The position numbers and the translations under genes are program-made. A DNA stretch of 64,000 nucleotides from Flavobacteriaceae bacterium PS02336 (GTDB lineage Bacteria; Bacteroidota; Bacteroidia; Flavobacteriales; Flavobacteriaceae), in assembly GCA_029960065.1 (NCBI GenBank), contig JASCOF010000002.1:558001-622000 (forward strand). The letters are read 5' to 3'. Below the pieces are notes generated by a model that worked only from the letters and a program-made list of their open reading frames with translations, did no database searches and was not told where the DNA came from. Shown piece after piece: positions 40,977 to 49,610 of the stretch (its first letter is position 1; every line of letters starts with the position of its first letter).

Positions 40977-41399
40977 ATGGTTAGAAAAATACTATTGATA
41001 ATAATCTTGTTTTCAATTTTTGGATGTAAATCAGAACACATTAATCAGAAGATTGATAAAAAGAAAGAGGGAAAATGGGTTGACGTTTATGTTCAAGATA
41101 GTGTGCAATACAAATCGGTTGAGTTTTATAAAAATGATGTTCCAGTAAAGAAGTGGAAGACTTTTATAAATGGAAAACTTTATAAATCTGAAAAATATAA
41201 AAACGGAATCTGTATTGTTAAAAATTACTATGAAAACGGCAAATTAGAATCTAAAGGAAAAACAAAATTAGAAGTTAATGCGACAGAAACGCATTGGTTT
41301 TATTTTGGAGAATGGAAATTCTATTTGGATAATGGAAAACTGAAGGGAACCAAAAACTACGAAAAAGGCCAATTAATCTCAGAACATAATATAAAATAA
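40977..41399 (+). CDS. MORN-repeat lipoprotein (YwqK-like)
   Basis: A 140-residue lipoprotein with lipobox FGCKSE (Cys about 17). It contains MORN-2-type repeats: VEFYKNDVPVKKWKTFINGKLY, KNYYENGKLESKGKTK and FYLDNGKLKGTKNYEKGQLI. The YwqK family was described as antitoxin-like, but lipoproteins of this group in Bacteroidota have no known toxin, so I give no function. It precedes the DUF6624-BlaI-M56 operon by 11 bases and may be its first gene. Confidence 0.75.
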   Translation: MVRKILLIIILFSIFGCKSEHINQKIDKKKEGKWVDVYVQDSVQYKSVEFYKNDVPVKKWKTFINGKLYKSEKYKNGICIVKNYYENGKLESKGKTKLEVNATETHWFYFGEWKFYLDNGKLKGTKNYEKGQLISEHNIK

Positions 41400-41410
41400 A
41401 CCATTAATCT

Positions 41411-42370
41411 ATGAAAAAACTACTTTCTATCTTTTTTATTACCTTAAATATTGGTTTGATGCAATCTCAAACTTATAGTGAACTTGTTGCAAAAGGCGAT
41501 GAATCTTATAATACAAAAAATTACAAAGCATCTGTTGGGTATTACGAACAAGCATTTAAAATAGAACACAAATCGTCTTCAGATTTATATAATGCGGCTT
41601 GTGCGGCAGCTTTAAATAATGAAGATAAAAAAGCTTTTAAATGGCTGGATTTAGCAATTGATAATGGTTATGAAGGTATTGCACATATCAAAATAGACAA
41701 CGATTTAAGATCGCTTCACGACAAGAAAGAATGGCAAAAGACAATTGATAAGCTTCAGAAGAAAATAGATGTTTTAAGTGCTAATTACGATAAACCTTTG
41801 CAAAAAGAACTTCTGGATATTTATACAGAAGATCAAGGTATTCGTGGAGAGTTTATGAAAATTTATAAAGACCCAAATTCAAATAAAAAGAAGATTGATA
41901 GTATTGGGAAAATAATGGGGCAAAAAGACAGTATTAATCTTATTAAGGTTCTAAAAATTCTAGACGAAAAAGGCTGGGTAGGAAAAGATATTGTTGGTGC
42001 ACAGGCCAATCAAACTTTGTTTTTAGTGATTCAGCATTCTGATTTAAAATACCAGCAAAAGTATTTGCCAATGATGAGAGAAGCGGTTAAAAAAGGAAAC
42101 GCAAATCCTGCTAATTTAGCCTATCTAGAAGACAGAATTGCATTGAGAGAAGGAAGAAAACAAATTTACGGAAGTCAGTCTTCTAAAAATAAAACAACTA
42201 ATAAATGGCAGATTTCGCCTATGATAGATCCTGATAATGTAGATAAAAGACGTGCCGAAGTAGGATTGGGCACGATGAAAGAATATGCTGCAAAATTGGA
42301 TATTGAATGGAATTTGGAGACTTACAAGAAAGAATTGTCTGAAATGGAAAAAAATCAAAATAGTAAATAA
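41411..42370 (+). CDS. Secreted TPR/DUF6624 protein
   Basis: A 319-residue protein with signal peptide (about 1-20), a TPR pair with the end-of-group pattern (YNTKNYKASVGYYEQAFKIE, DLYNAACAAALNNEDKKAFKWLDLAI), then a DUF6624-like domain from LLDIYTEDQGIRGEF to LGTMKEYAAKLDIEW, whose DQxxR opening is characteristic. Function unknown. Its stop codon shares one base with the BlaI start (TAATG), so it belongs to the same operon. Confidence 0.7.
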   Translation: MKKLLSIFFITLNIGLMQSQTYSELVAKGDESYNTKNYKASVGYYEQAFKIEHKSSSDLYNAACAAALNNEDKKAFKWLDLAIDNGYEGIAHIKIDNDLRSLHDKKEWQKTIDKLQKKIDVLSANYDKPLQKELLDIYTEDQGIRGEFMKIYKDPNSNKKKIDSIGKIMGQKDSINLIKVLKILDEKGWVGKDIVGAQANQTLFLVIQHSDLKYQQKYLPMMREAVKKGNANPANLAYLEDRIALREGRKQIYGSQSSKNKTTNKWQISPMIDPDNVDKRRAEVGLGTMKEYAAKLDIEWNLETYKKELSEMEKNQNSK

Positions 42371-42744
42371 TGACACAATTATCGAACGCAGAAGAACAAT
42401 TAATGGAACATTTATGGAAGCTTGAAAAGGCTTTTATGAAAGATTTGCTTGAAGCTTATCCAGATCCAAAGCCGGCAACGACAACCGTGGCAACGCTTTT
42501 GAAACGAATGATCGATAAAAAATTTGTGGCGTATAACGAATTTGGAAATTCACGCGAATATTATCCGTTGGTTAAAAAAACAGATTATTTTTCAAAACAC
42601 GTGAAAGGTCTTATCAGCAGTTTTTTTAATAATTCGGCTTCGCAGTTTGCTTCTTTTTTTACAACCGAAACCAATTTGTCGGCTTCAGAACTAGAAGATC
42701 TTAAGAAAATAATCGATTCAGAAATTCAAAAAAAGAAAAAATGA
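42370..42744 (+). CDS. BlaI/MecI-family repressor
   Basis: A 124-residue winged-helix repressor: N-terminal LSNAEEQLMEHLWKLEKAFMKDLLEAYPDPKPATTTVATLLKRMIDKKFV (in pieces) is the DNA-binding domain, and the C-terminal helices form the dimer and carry the protease-sensitive site. In beta-lactam systems the partner M56 protease triggers its cleavage. Here no beta-lactamase gene lies nearby; in Bacteroidota such pairs are numerous and control other envelope stress genes. Start and stop overlap both neighbours, so the operon is tightly coupled. Confidence 0.92.
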   Translation: MTQLSNAEEQLMEHLWKLEKAFMKDLLEAYPDPKPATTTVATLLKRMIDKKFVAYNEFGNSREYYPLVKKTDYFSKHVKGLISSFFNNSASQFASFFTTETNLSASELEDLKKIIDSEIQKKKK

Positions 42745-43952
42745 TAACGTATCTTTTAAAATCAGGATTATTGCTTGTTGTATTTTATATCGTGTATAAA
42801 ATGCTTTTAGAAAACGAAAAAATGTTTCGATTTAATCGTGTCTATTTATTGGGAAGCATTGTTTTTAGTTTGATAATTCCGTTACAATTGTTTTCGATTG
42901 GGGCTTTTTTTTCAACTCCAATAAAAACGATTCAGCTGGACGAAATTATGATCGTAACCGATAAAGCAGTTTTATATAAAATAAATTACAGCGAAATTCT
43001 AAAGTACTTTTTGAGTGTAATTTATATTTTGATTACAGCCATTTTGATCGTTCGCTTGATCCGAAATATATATTCTTTTGCGATTCGAAAGAAGAGAAGT
43101 AAAGTTGAATTTGTAAAAGGTCAAAAAATTGTTTTGACTAAAGAGCGAGTTCTGCCGCATTCTTTCTGGAACGCTATTTTTATCAATCAGGAAGATTTTA
43201 AAAACGGCAAAATTCCGCCAGAACTAATCGCGCACGAAAAAGCACATTTAGAGCAGAGACATACTTTAGATATTTTGTTTGTTGAGGTGCTGCAGATTGT
43301 GTTTTGGTTTAATCCATTATTTGCCTTGTTTGAAAAAGAAATCAAACTTAATCATGAATTTTTGGCTGATGAAGCGGTAAACAAACAATTTGGCGAGATT
43401 AAGAGTTATCAAAATCTTCTTTTGGATTTTGCTTCGCATAAAAGTACCGTTTCGCTTGCCAGTAACATTAATTATTTAATCACTAAAAAACGTTTACTAA
43501 TGATGACTAAAGAAGAATCTCCGATTAAAATGATGCTTAAAGTTTTTTCAGTAAGTATTGTATTTGTTGTGCTATTGTTTGTTTTTAGCACTGAAACTAT
43601 AGCACAAGAAACGCCTAATAACAATGGTTTTATGAAAGTAACAGATGTGAGCGTTAAGCCTGAATTTCCTGGTGGAATAGTTGAGTTTTATAAATTCGTG
43701 GGGCAAAACTACAAAATGCCGGCAGAAGTGACTAAACAGAAACTAAACGGGAAAGTTTATCTTCAATTTATAATTGAAACAGATGGTTCTTTGACTGATA
43801 TCGAAATTTTAAGAGATAAACTAGGTTACGGATCAGGAGAGGAAGCGGTTCGTGTTTTGAAACTTTCTCCAAAATGGATTCCAGCTTCTGATAACGGAAA
43901 GCCAGTTCGCGTAATGTACAGTCTGCCAATTACAATTCAGTCAGAAAAATAA
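42741..43952 (+). CDS. M56 sensor peptidase fused to a TonB C-terminal domain
   Basis: A 403-residue membrane protein: helices near 3-20, 35-55 and 90-110, the cytoplasmic M56 zinc motif HEKAHLEQRH (about 165) and NHEFLADE (about 210), a further helix (about 265-285), then a periplasmic TonB-C-like domain of about 85 residues (PEFPGGIVEFYKFVGQNYKMP, GKVYLQFIIETDGSL, VRVLKLSPKWIPASDNGKPV). BlaR1 has a penicillin-binding sensor at this place, so the fusion suggests a different input. The neighbouring gene encodes the same TonB-like domain alone. Confidence 0.9.
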   Translation: MITYLLKSGLLLVVFYIVYKMLLENEKMFRFNRVYLLGSIVFSLIIPLQLFSIGAFFSTPIKTIQLDEIMIVTDKAVLYKINYSEILKYFLSVIYILITAILIVRLIRNIYSFAIRKKRSKVEFVKGQKIVLTKERVLPHSFWNAIFINQEDFKNGKIPPELIAHEKAHLEQRHTLDILFVEVLQIVFWFNPLFALFEKEIKLNHEFLADEAVNKQFGEIKSYQNLLLDFASHKSTVSLASNINYLITKKRLLMMTKEESPIKMMLKVFSVSIVFVVLLFVFSTETIAQETPNNNGFMKVTDVSVKPEFPGGIVEFYKFVGQNYKMPAEVTKQKLNGKVYLQFIIETDGSLTDIEILRDKLGYGSGEEAVRVLKLSPKWIPASDNGKPVRVMYSLPITIQSEK

Positions 43953-43980
43953 GTTAAAGCTAATCTTCAATACAAATATT

Positions 43981-44421
43981 ATGGCAGCAAAACTGGTTTT
44001 ATTAAGAAAGTCGAAAGAGGTTATATTCATTTTAATCTTTTGTGTTTTTTGTACCCAAAGCTGGGCTCAAGGAGTTCATAACAAAGCCGAGTTTAAAGAG
44101 AAAGATATTTATTCAACATTTGATGAGGTGCAAGAAAAACCCGAATTTCCTGGTGGACAAACGGCGTTTTATAAATTTATTGGAACAACTTTTAAAGTTT
44201 CTGCGGAAGCGAAGAAAAATAAGGTAAAAGGAAAAGCATTTGTACAATTTATAATTGAAAAGGATGGAAGTTTATCCAGCTTTAAAGTAGTCAAAGATTT
44301 AGGTTTTGGTGTTGGAGACGAAGCGATTCGGGTTTTGAAACTTTCTCCAAAATGGATTGCAGGCGCCGTCGGCGGAAAAGCTGTTCGTGTAAAGTATGAT
44401 TTGCCTATCACAATAAATTAA
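43981..44421 (+). CDS. Stand-alone TonB C-terminal domain protein
   Basis: A 146-residue protein with an N-terminal hydrophobic signal (VIFILIFCVFCTQSWAQ) and a TonB-C domain (PEFPGGQTAFYKFIGTTFKV, GKAFVQFIIEKDGSL, RVLKLSPKWIAGAVGGKAV) nearly the same as the tail of the M56 protein 28 bases upstream; clearly a duplication. It lacks the proline-rich spacer and ExbB-contacting helix of a true TonB, so it probably does not energise receptors. A plausible competitor or partner for the M56 sensor domain; inferred. Confidence 0.85.
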   Translation: MAAKLVLLRKSKEVIFILIFCVFCTQSWAQGVHNKAEFKEKDIYSTFDEVQEKPEFPGGQTAFYKFIGTTFKVSAEAKKNKVKGKAFVQFIIEKDGSLSSFKVVKDLGFGVGDEAIRVLKLSPKWIAGAVGGKAVRVKYDLPITIN

Positions 44422-44426
44422 AAAAA

Positions 44427-44453
44427 ATCCGCTTCTAAATTCTAGAAGCGGAT
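44427..44453. terminator. Terminator of the BlaI/M56 operon
   Basis: ATCCGCTTCTA AATTC TAGAAGCGGAT, six bases past the last stop, convergent with the dehydrogenase gene. Confidence 0.85.
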
Positions 44454-44508
44454 AAAATTAAAAAACTAATTAAAAAAAAATTCTAAAAATAAAAAGGCAG
44501 TATCCAGA

Positions 44509-45873
44509 CTAAAATAAATCTGGATTATATCCAAAATACGGTACTTTTTGTTCATTAAAAATGACACCGTAATCTTCTAATTCTTTTAATATCGGTTCAT
44601 AAACTTCTTTTTTTATTGGAAGCTGAACGCCTGGAGTTGTAATTTTTCCATTTAGGATTAACAGCGTAGCAATCGCAACAGGAAGTCCGACTGTTTTTGC
44701 CATTGCGGTGTAAGTTTGGTCATCGCCTATGCAGACCATTTTCGAATCGATTTGTTTCTTTTCGCCATTAAGTTCATATCCAAATTTGTGATACATCACA
44801 ATCATATCTTTGTCATCTGGTTCTAAAGCCCAGCTGTCGGTTAAGATTTTTTGTAAAATCTGAGCCGGAGTCGCATTTGGAAGGTTTACTTTTTTGTTTG
44901 GGTTAAATAAATCCAGTTCCAAAAGTTTGTCCCACATAATATCGTCCTGATCAATTTTTAAGATTAATCGGGTTTTGATTTCTACTGAATCTGTTGGATG
45001 ATAGGGAAGGAAAGAATTAATAAACTGGCGATAACTCATATCTTCAGAACCTTCAATAATGTAGCTGTCATCGGTCATTCCGAGCTGTACAAACATGTTC
45101 CAAGCCCGTGAAAAACCGACTCTTCGAATTGTTCCTCTATACAACGTCAGAATATCATCTAGACCGTAAATCGATCTGTATTTAAGGGAATCGCGGTTAG
45201 AATAGGCTTCAAATTTACCGTAACCTTCTACTTCTAGAAATTCTGTTCTTCTAAACAAAGCACTGTACGGAATATATTTGTAAGTTCCTTCCTGAATAAA
45301 TTTCGCAGCGCCGCCTTGTCCAGCTAAAACTACATTTCTGGGTGCCCAAGTAAATTTATAATTCCAAAGATTATCGTCAGATTCAGGCGCTACAAGACCG
45401 CCGCAAAAAGATTCAAACAAAAGCATTTTGCCTCCTTTAGCTCTGATTTCATCAATCACTTTCATGGCACTCATATGATCAATTCCGGGATCGAGACCAA
45501 TTTCGTTCATGAAGATGAGGTTGTTTTGTTTGGCATCTGTATCAAGCGCCTGCATCGCATCGCTTATATAGGAAGCGGTTACAAGATGTTTTTTGAATTC
45601 AATACAATCTTTTGCAATTTCGATATGAAGATGTGCGGGAAGCATGGAGATTACAATTGAAGCATTCTCAATGGCATTTCTTCTTTCATCAGTATCAAAA
45701 ATATTTAAGGCAAGCGGAGTTGCGTTAGGATGATTTTGCGTTTTAGCTTCCGCTAACTCCAATGAAAGATCGGCCACAGTTATATGTAGGCTTTCTTCAT
45801 TTGATTTAGATAATAAATAACGGATAAGCGACGATGCAGATCTTCCTGCTCCAATTATTAAAACGTTTCTCAT
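44509..45873 (-). CDS. Saccharopine dehydrogenase-family protein
   Basis: A 454-residue cytoplasmic enzyme. The N-terminal Rossmann motif is VLIIGAGRSASSLIRYLL (about 4-21); the NAD-binding domain ends near SMLPAHLHIEIA; the C-terminal substrate domain includes NEIGLDPGIDHMSAMKVIDE and FESFCGGLVAPESDDNLWNYKFTW in two parts. This is the LYS9-type (saccharopine dehydrogenase, glutamate-forming or carboxynorspermidine-related) layout; the exact substrate is not fixed by the motifs. Single-gene unit. Confidence 0.88.
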   Translation of the reverse strand: MRNVLIIGAGRSASSLIRYLLSKSNEESLHITVADLSLELAEAKTQNHPNATPLALNIFDTDERRNAIENASIVISMLPAHLHIEIAKDCIEFKKHLVTASYISDAMQALDTDAKQNNLIFMNEIGLDPGIDHMSAMKVIDEIRAKGGKMLLFESFCGGLVAPESDDNLWNYKFTWAPRNVVLAGQGGAAKFIQEGTYKYIPYSALFRRTEFLEVEGYGKFEAYSNRDSLKYRSIYGLDDILTLYRGTIRRVGFSRAWNMFVQLGMTDDSYIIEGSEDMSYRQFINSFLPYHPTDSVEIKTRLILKIDQDDIMWDKLLELDLFNPNKKVNLPNATPAQILQKILTDSWALEPDDKDMIVMYHKFGYELNGEKKQIDSKMVCIGDDQTYTAMAKTVGLPVAIATLLILNGKITTPGVQLPIKKEVYEPILKELEDYGVIFNEQKVPYFGYNPDLF

Positions 45874-46059
45874 GTCTTAAATATTTAACACAAATATATT
45901 TAAATGTTATAAATATAACAATTGAAATTAAATAAAATTGAATTTATTTTTCAAATTCTCGAAATAAATAATTCGATTTTGTTCCAAATAATGTCTGATT
46001 GAAAGCGGTTTTTTAGATTGTTTGAAGTATTTTTGTTTCAAATTTCAAAAGAAATAATC

Positions 46060-46446
46060 ATGAAAAGAAAACTTGTTCTTACTGGAGCTTTTATAGGAAT
46101 GTTAGCTATTATTTTGGGTGCTTTTGGAGCTCATTTATTAAAAAAATATCTTTCAGTTGATCAATTAAATACTTTTGAAGTTGGTGTTCGTTACCAAATG
46201 TATCATGCTCTATTTCTTCTCTTCTTAGCTACTCAAAAAGACATAGTAGAAAAAACACTAAAATCAATCTATAATCTGGTAGTTGCGGGAGTCATTCTTT
46301 TTAGTGGTTCGATTTATTTGGTGGCTACAAAAGATTATACCTTGTTTTATTCTAAAATTATCGTATTCGCAACTCCTTTAGGTGGTTTTCTATTAATTAT
46401 AGCTTGGGCGCTATTATTCTTTACAATTCTGAAGCGAAAATCATAA
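46060..46446 (+). CDS. DUF423 membrane protein
   Basis: About 128 residues from ATG 46060, preferred to a TTG at 46018 because a TATTTTTG -7 box lies at 46028-46035, between the two, and because MKRKLVLTGAFIGMLAIILGAFGAHLLKK is the family N-terminus. Four membrane helices; the GAFGAH segment and RYQMYHALFLL are characteristic. Function of DUF423 (YgdD-like) is unknown. Confidence 0.88.
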   Translation: MKRKLVLTGAFIGMLAIILGAFGAHLLKKYLSVDQLNTFEVGVRYQMYHALFLLFLATQKDIVEKTLKSIYNLVVAGVILFSGSIYLVATKDYTLFYSKIIVFATPLGGFLLIIAWALLFFTILKRKS

Positions 46447-46630
46447 AATCCCGAAAAAAAAATTCTGTCTAAGAATTAATCTTTAATTTTGTCTCATAAA
46501 TAACATATAATCTTCATTATGTGAATTTTTTCTATTTTCTGTTGCAAAACAAAAATAATATAACAAATTCCGCAATAAGGTTGTAAATAAGTAAATTAGA
46601 AGCGGTTATTTTTTTCTTTTTGTAATTTTT

Positions 46631-46712
46631 AAAGTGAAATTTCTCTTTTTTGATATAAATCAAAGTGAAATTTAATTATTTTAAGAGGAATAAGAATTAA
46701 TATGTAATTTTG
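46631..46712 (+). promoter_or_regulatory. pckA control region: direct repeats and -7 box
   Basis: AAAGTGAAATTT occurs at 46631-46642 and again at 46662-46673, 31 bases apart (about three helical turns), both upstream of a TAATTTTG -7 box at 46705-46712. The -33 region is poor, fitting an activated promoter. The rest of the 301-base gap is AT-rich with no frame. Confidence 0.5.
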
Positions 46713-46747
46713 CTTTAAACAAAAAACCACAACATAACTTAAAATTT

Positions 46748-48352
46748 ATGGACACTAACACAGTTTTCGCGCAATCGATTTCGTTAAAAGAATTAGGAAT
46801 TGAAAATGCAAAAGTCCGTTATCAACTATCTGCAGATGAATTACATGCGATTACTTTGCAGTCAGGACAAGGTGTTGAGAATTCTACCGGAGCGTTGGCA
46901 ATTAATACAGGTGAATTTACAGGTCGTTCTCCACAAGATCGTTTTATCGTAAAAGACGATATTACAAAAGATCAAGTTTGGTGGGGAAATGTAAATATCC
47001 CATTTGATCCTCTAGCTTTTGAAAAGCTATATAATAAAGTAACAGCATTTTTATCGGATAAAGAAGTTTTTGTTCGCGATTCTTATGTCTGCTCTGATTC
47101 AAATTATAGATTGAATGTTCGTGTTGTAACCGAAACAGCTTGGTCAAATTTGTTTTGTTACAATATGTTCTTACGTCCAGAAGAATCAGAACTGGCTAAT
47201 TTTACTCCAGAATGGACAGTAGTTTGTGCACCTAGTTTTATGGCAGATCCTGCTGTAGACGGAACTCGCCAGTCTAATTTTGCAATTTTAGATTTTACTA
47301 AAAAAATCGCTTTAATTGGCGGAACTGGATATACAGGAGAAATGAAAAAAGGAATTTTCTCTGCTTTAAACTTTATTCTTCCAGTTTTCAAAAATACACT
47401 TCCAATGCACTGCAGTGCCAATGTTGGAGAAGACGGAGATACTGCCATTTTCTTCGGTTTATCTGGAACAGGAAAAACAACTTTATCTGCAGATCCAGAA
47501 CGTAAATTAATCGGAGACGACGAACACGGATGGACAAACGAAAATACGGTTTTCAATTTCGAAGGCGGTTGTTATGCTAAAGTAATCAACTTAACAGAAG
47601 AGAACGAACCAGACATTTTTAGAGCAATCAAAAAAGGAGCGCTTTTAGAAAATGTGGTTTTCAAAGCAGGAACTAATGAAGTGGATTTCGATGATGTTTC
47701 TATTACACAAAATACTCGTGTAAGTTACCCAATAACTCATATTGACAATGTGCAGCCAGGTTTGGTTGGGCATAATCCAAAAAATATATTTTTCTTAACG
47801 GCTGATTCTTTCGGGATTCTGCCTCCAATTTCAAAATTGACTCCAGGTCAGGCTGCGTACCATTTTATTTCTGGATATACAGCAAAAGTAGCTGGAACAG
47901 AAGCAGGTGTAACAGAGCCTCAGCCAAATTTCTCTGCTTGTTTTGGAGCACCATTTATGCCTTTGCACCCAACGCGTTATGCTGAAATGTTGAGCAAAAA
48001 AATGAAAGATGCAGGCGTAAAAGTTTGGTTAATCAACACAGGATGGACAGGCGGTCCTTACGGAACAGGAAGCCGTATGAAACTGAAATATACTCGTGCT
48101 ATGATTACCGCTGCTTTAAAAGGAGAATTAGACAATGTAGAGTATGTAAATCACAAAGTGTTTGGACTTGCAAAACCGCAATCTTGTCCGAATGTTCCAG
48201 AAGAAATTCTAAATCCTAGAAATACTTGGGAAGACAAAGATCTTTATGATAAAAAAGCAGTTGAATTGGCTCAAAAATTCAAAGCTAACTTTGCCAAATT
48301 TGAAGAGTTTGCAAATGCTGAAATCTTAGCAGGTGCACCTATTACAGAATAA
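46748..48352 (+). CDS. pckA: Phosphoenolpyruvate carboxykinase (ATP)
   Basis: A 534-residue cytoplasmic enzyme converting oxaloacetate and ATP to PEP, CO2 and ADP, the entry step of gluconeogenesis. Motifs: GEFTGRSPQDRF (about 57), metal-binding HCSANVG, P-loop GLSGTGKTTLSADPERKLIGDDEHGW (about 237-262, in pieces), and C-terminal TGWTGGPYGTGSRMKL. Full length. It is preceded by a 301-base control region with two 12-bp direct repeats and followed by a terminator. Confidence 0.97.
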   Translation: MDTNTVFAQSISLKELGIENAKVRYQLSADELHAITLQSGQGVENSTGALAINTGEFTGRSPQDRFIVKDDITKDQVWWGNVNIPFDPLAFEKLYNKVTAFLSDKEVFVRDSYVCSDSNYRLNVRVVTETAWSNLFCYNMFLRPEESELANFTPEWTVVCAPSFMADPAVDGTRQSNFAILDFTKKIALIGGTGYTGEMKKGIFSALNFILPVFKNTLPMHCSANVGEDGDTAIFFGLSGTGKTTLSADPERKLIGDDEHGWTNENTVFNFEGGCYAKVINLTEENEPDIFRAIKKGALLENVVFKAGTNEVDFDDVSITQNTRVSYPITHIDNVQPGLVGHNPKNIFFLTADSFGILPPISKLTPGQAAYHFISGYTAKVAGTEAGVTEPQPNFSACFGAPFMPLHPTRYAEMLSKKMKDAGVKVWLINTGWTGGPYGTGSRMKLKYTRAMITAALKGELDNVEYVNHKVFGLAKPQSCPNVPEEILNPRNTWEDKDLYDKKAVELAQKFKANFAKFEEFANAEILAGAPITE

Positions 48353-48373
48353 AAGGAATTATTTAATTCAAAT

Positions 48374-48406
48374 AAAAAAGCTGTTCCAAAAGAACAGCTT
48401 TTTTTG
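48374..48406 (+). terminator. Terminator of pckA
   Basis: AAAAAAGCTGTTC CAAAA GAACAGCTTTTTTT, 21 bases past the stop. Confidence 0.92.
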
Positions 48407-48475
48407 TTTTGGCTCTCAGCCGCAGAAAAAAAAATAAATTGAACACTGAAAACTGCGACTGAAAAACCTGAAAAC

Positions 48476-49534
48476 TTATTTTTTGGCTTCGTCGATGCGT
48501 TTTTGAATTAAATCCCAAGTGTAATAATGGAAAGTCATACCGTTACTCATCGCTACGAAAAGTCCGTTTTGGAATTTTGGTCCTAAGTTTACACTTGTAA
48601 CATCGGCACCGTCGCATTCGATTGTTGAAGTTGGAACTTCAGCCAATAAAGAGTGCTTGTTTGGGTTTCCTTTTGCACCTTCTCTCGGATAAACCATAAA
48701 AGAATTTGCCTGCTGGTTCGATACTAAAATATAACCTGTAGAATCTGTTTTTTTATAAATCGCAATTCCTTCATGATCTGCTTTGAAATCTTTCTGGCCA
48801 AAGAAAGCTAATTCTTTATTATCATTTAAAGCCGGATCTGCTTTGTATTTTCTAATGCCGACTTGCTCATCACAATAATAAACAAAACCTAATTCGTTAT
48901 CCACTGCAATCGCTTCGATTTCTTTCTTTCCGCTGTAAGTTCCGAATTTACGAACCACTTTTGCAGCAGCAAATTTTCCGTTTCCAGAAAGTTCATACTG
49001 CCATAAATAACTTCCAGAAGGACCTGTTTTTCTTCCAACAATAGCAAAAATTTTTCCGTCAGCTGGACGAGTGTATAAAGAAACTCCCATTGGATCGCGT
49101 TGTGCTTCTCCTTCAAAAACTTCGATTCCGCCATTATCAATCGGCTCTAAATCAGGCAAACTGAAAATTCTAATTTTATTGCTTTCTCGTTCTGTAGTAA
49201 CTGCAACGTCTACTTTTTTTCCGTCAATGATTAATCCGTAAGCGATATCCACATTATTTGGACGTTTTAAAGGAATGGATTTTTTAAGGATTTTTCCATT
49301 CAAATCAAAAGCATACAAACCGCCGTCAGTATCTTTATCAGTTCCAACAATGATACTTTTTGAAGCATCCGTTGGATTAATCCAGATCGAAGGGTCATCT
49401 GTATCATGAGGCAAAGCTTCGGTAACCACTGTGGGTTTTACAGCGTTTGGCTGAACTGGCGCTAATTTATCGTCTTTACAACCTGTAAATGCTAGGCTTA
49501 AAAGTAAAAAAGCAAGTATCGATTTATTTTTCAT
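48476..49534 (-). CDS. Beta-propeller phytase
   Basis: A 352-residue lipoprotein-type enzyme (lipobox FTGCKDD, Cys about 19) of the beta-propeller phytase (BPP) family. Family signatures: DTDDPSIWINPTDASKSIIVGTDKD (in two parts), GGLYAFDLNGK, NNVDIAYG and the calcium-site segment YYCDEQVGIRKY, DHEGIAIY. BPPs hydrolyse myo-inositol hexakisphosphate with calcium, releasing phosphate outside the cell. It lies 76 bases behind a TonB-dependent receptor on the same strand, which would carry the products or the substrate. Confidence 0.93.
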   Translation of the reverse strand: MKNKSILAFLLLSLAFTGCKDDKLAPVQPNAVKPTVVTEALPHDTDDPSIWINPTDASKSIIVGTDKDTDGGLYAFDLNGKILKKSIPLKRPNNVDIAYGLIIDGKKVDVAVTTERESNKIRIFSLPDLEPIDNGGIEVFEGEAQRDPMGVSLYTRPADGKIFAIVGRKTGPSGSYLWQYELSGNGKFAAAKVVRKFGTYSGKKEIEAIAVDNELGFVYYCDEQVGIRKYKADPALNDNKELAFFGQKDFKADHEGIAIYKKTDSTGYILVSNQQANSFMVYPREGAKGNPNKHSLLAEVPTSTIECDGADVTSVNLGPKFQNGLFVAMSNGMTFHYYTWDLIQKRIDEAKK

Positions 49535-49610
49535 TTGTATAATATATTTTAATGCAATTAGACAGAGCGGTTAAACTCTGTCTAATTTAAGAATTTTTAA
49601 AAGTCGTATG

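Noticed and set aside
40977..41399. Toxin-antitoxin module from the YwqK-like MORN repeats
   Set aside because: The product is a lipoprotein and no toxin candidate adjoins it.
42741..43952. Beta-lactam resistance regulation by the BlaI/M56 pair
   Set aside because: No beta-lactamase or penicillin-binding gene lies nearby and the sensor domain is TonB-like, so only a BlaR-like signalling mechanism is claimed.
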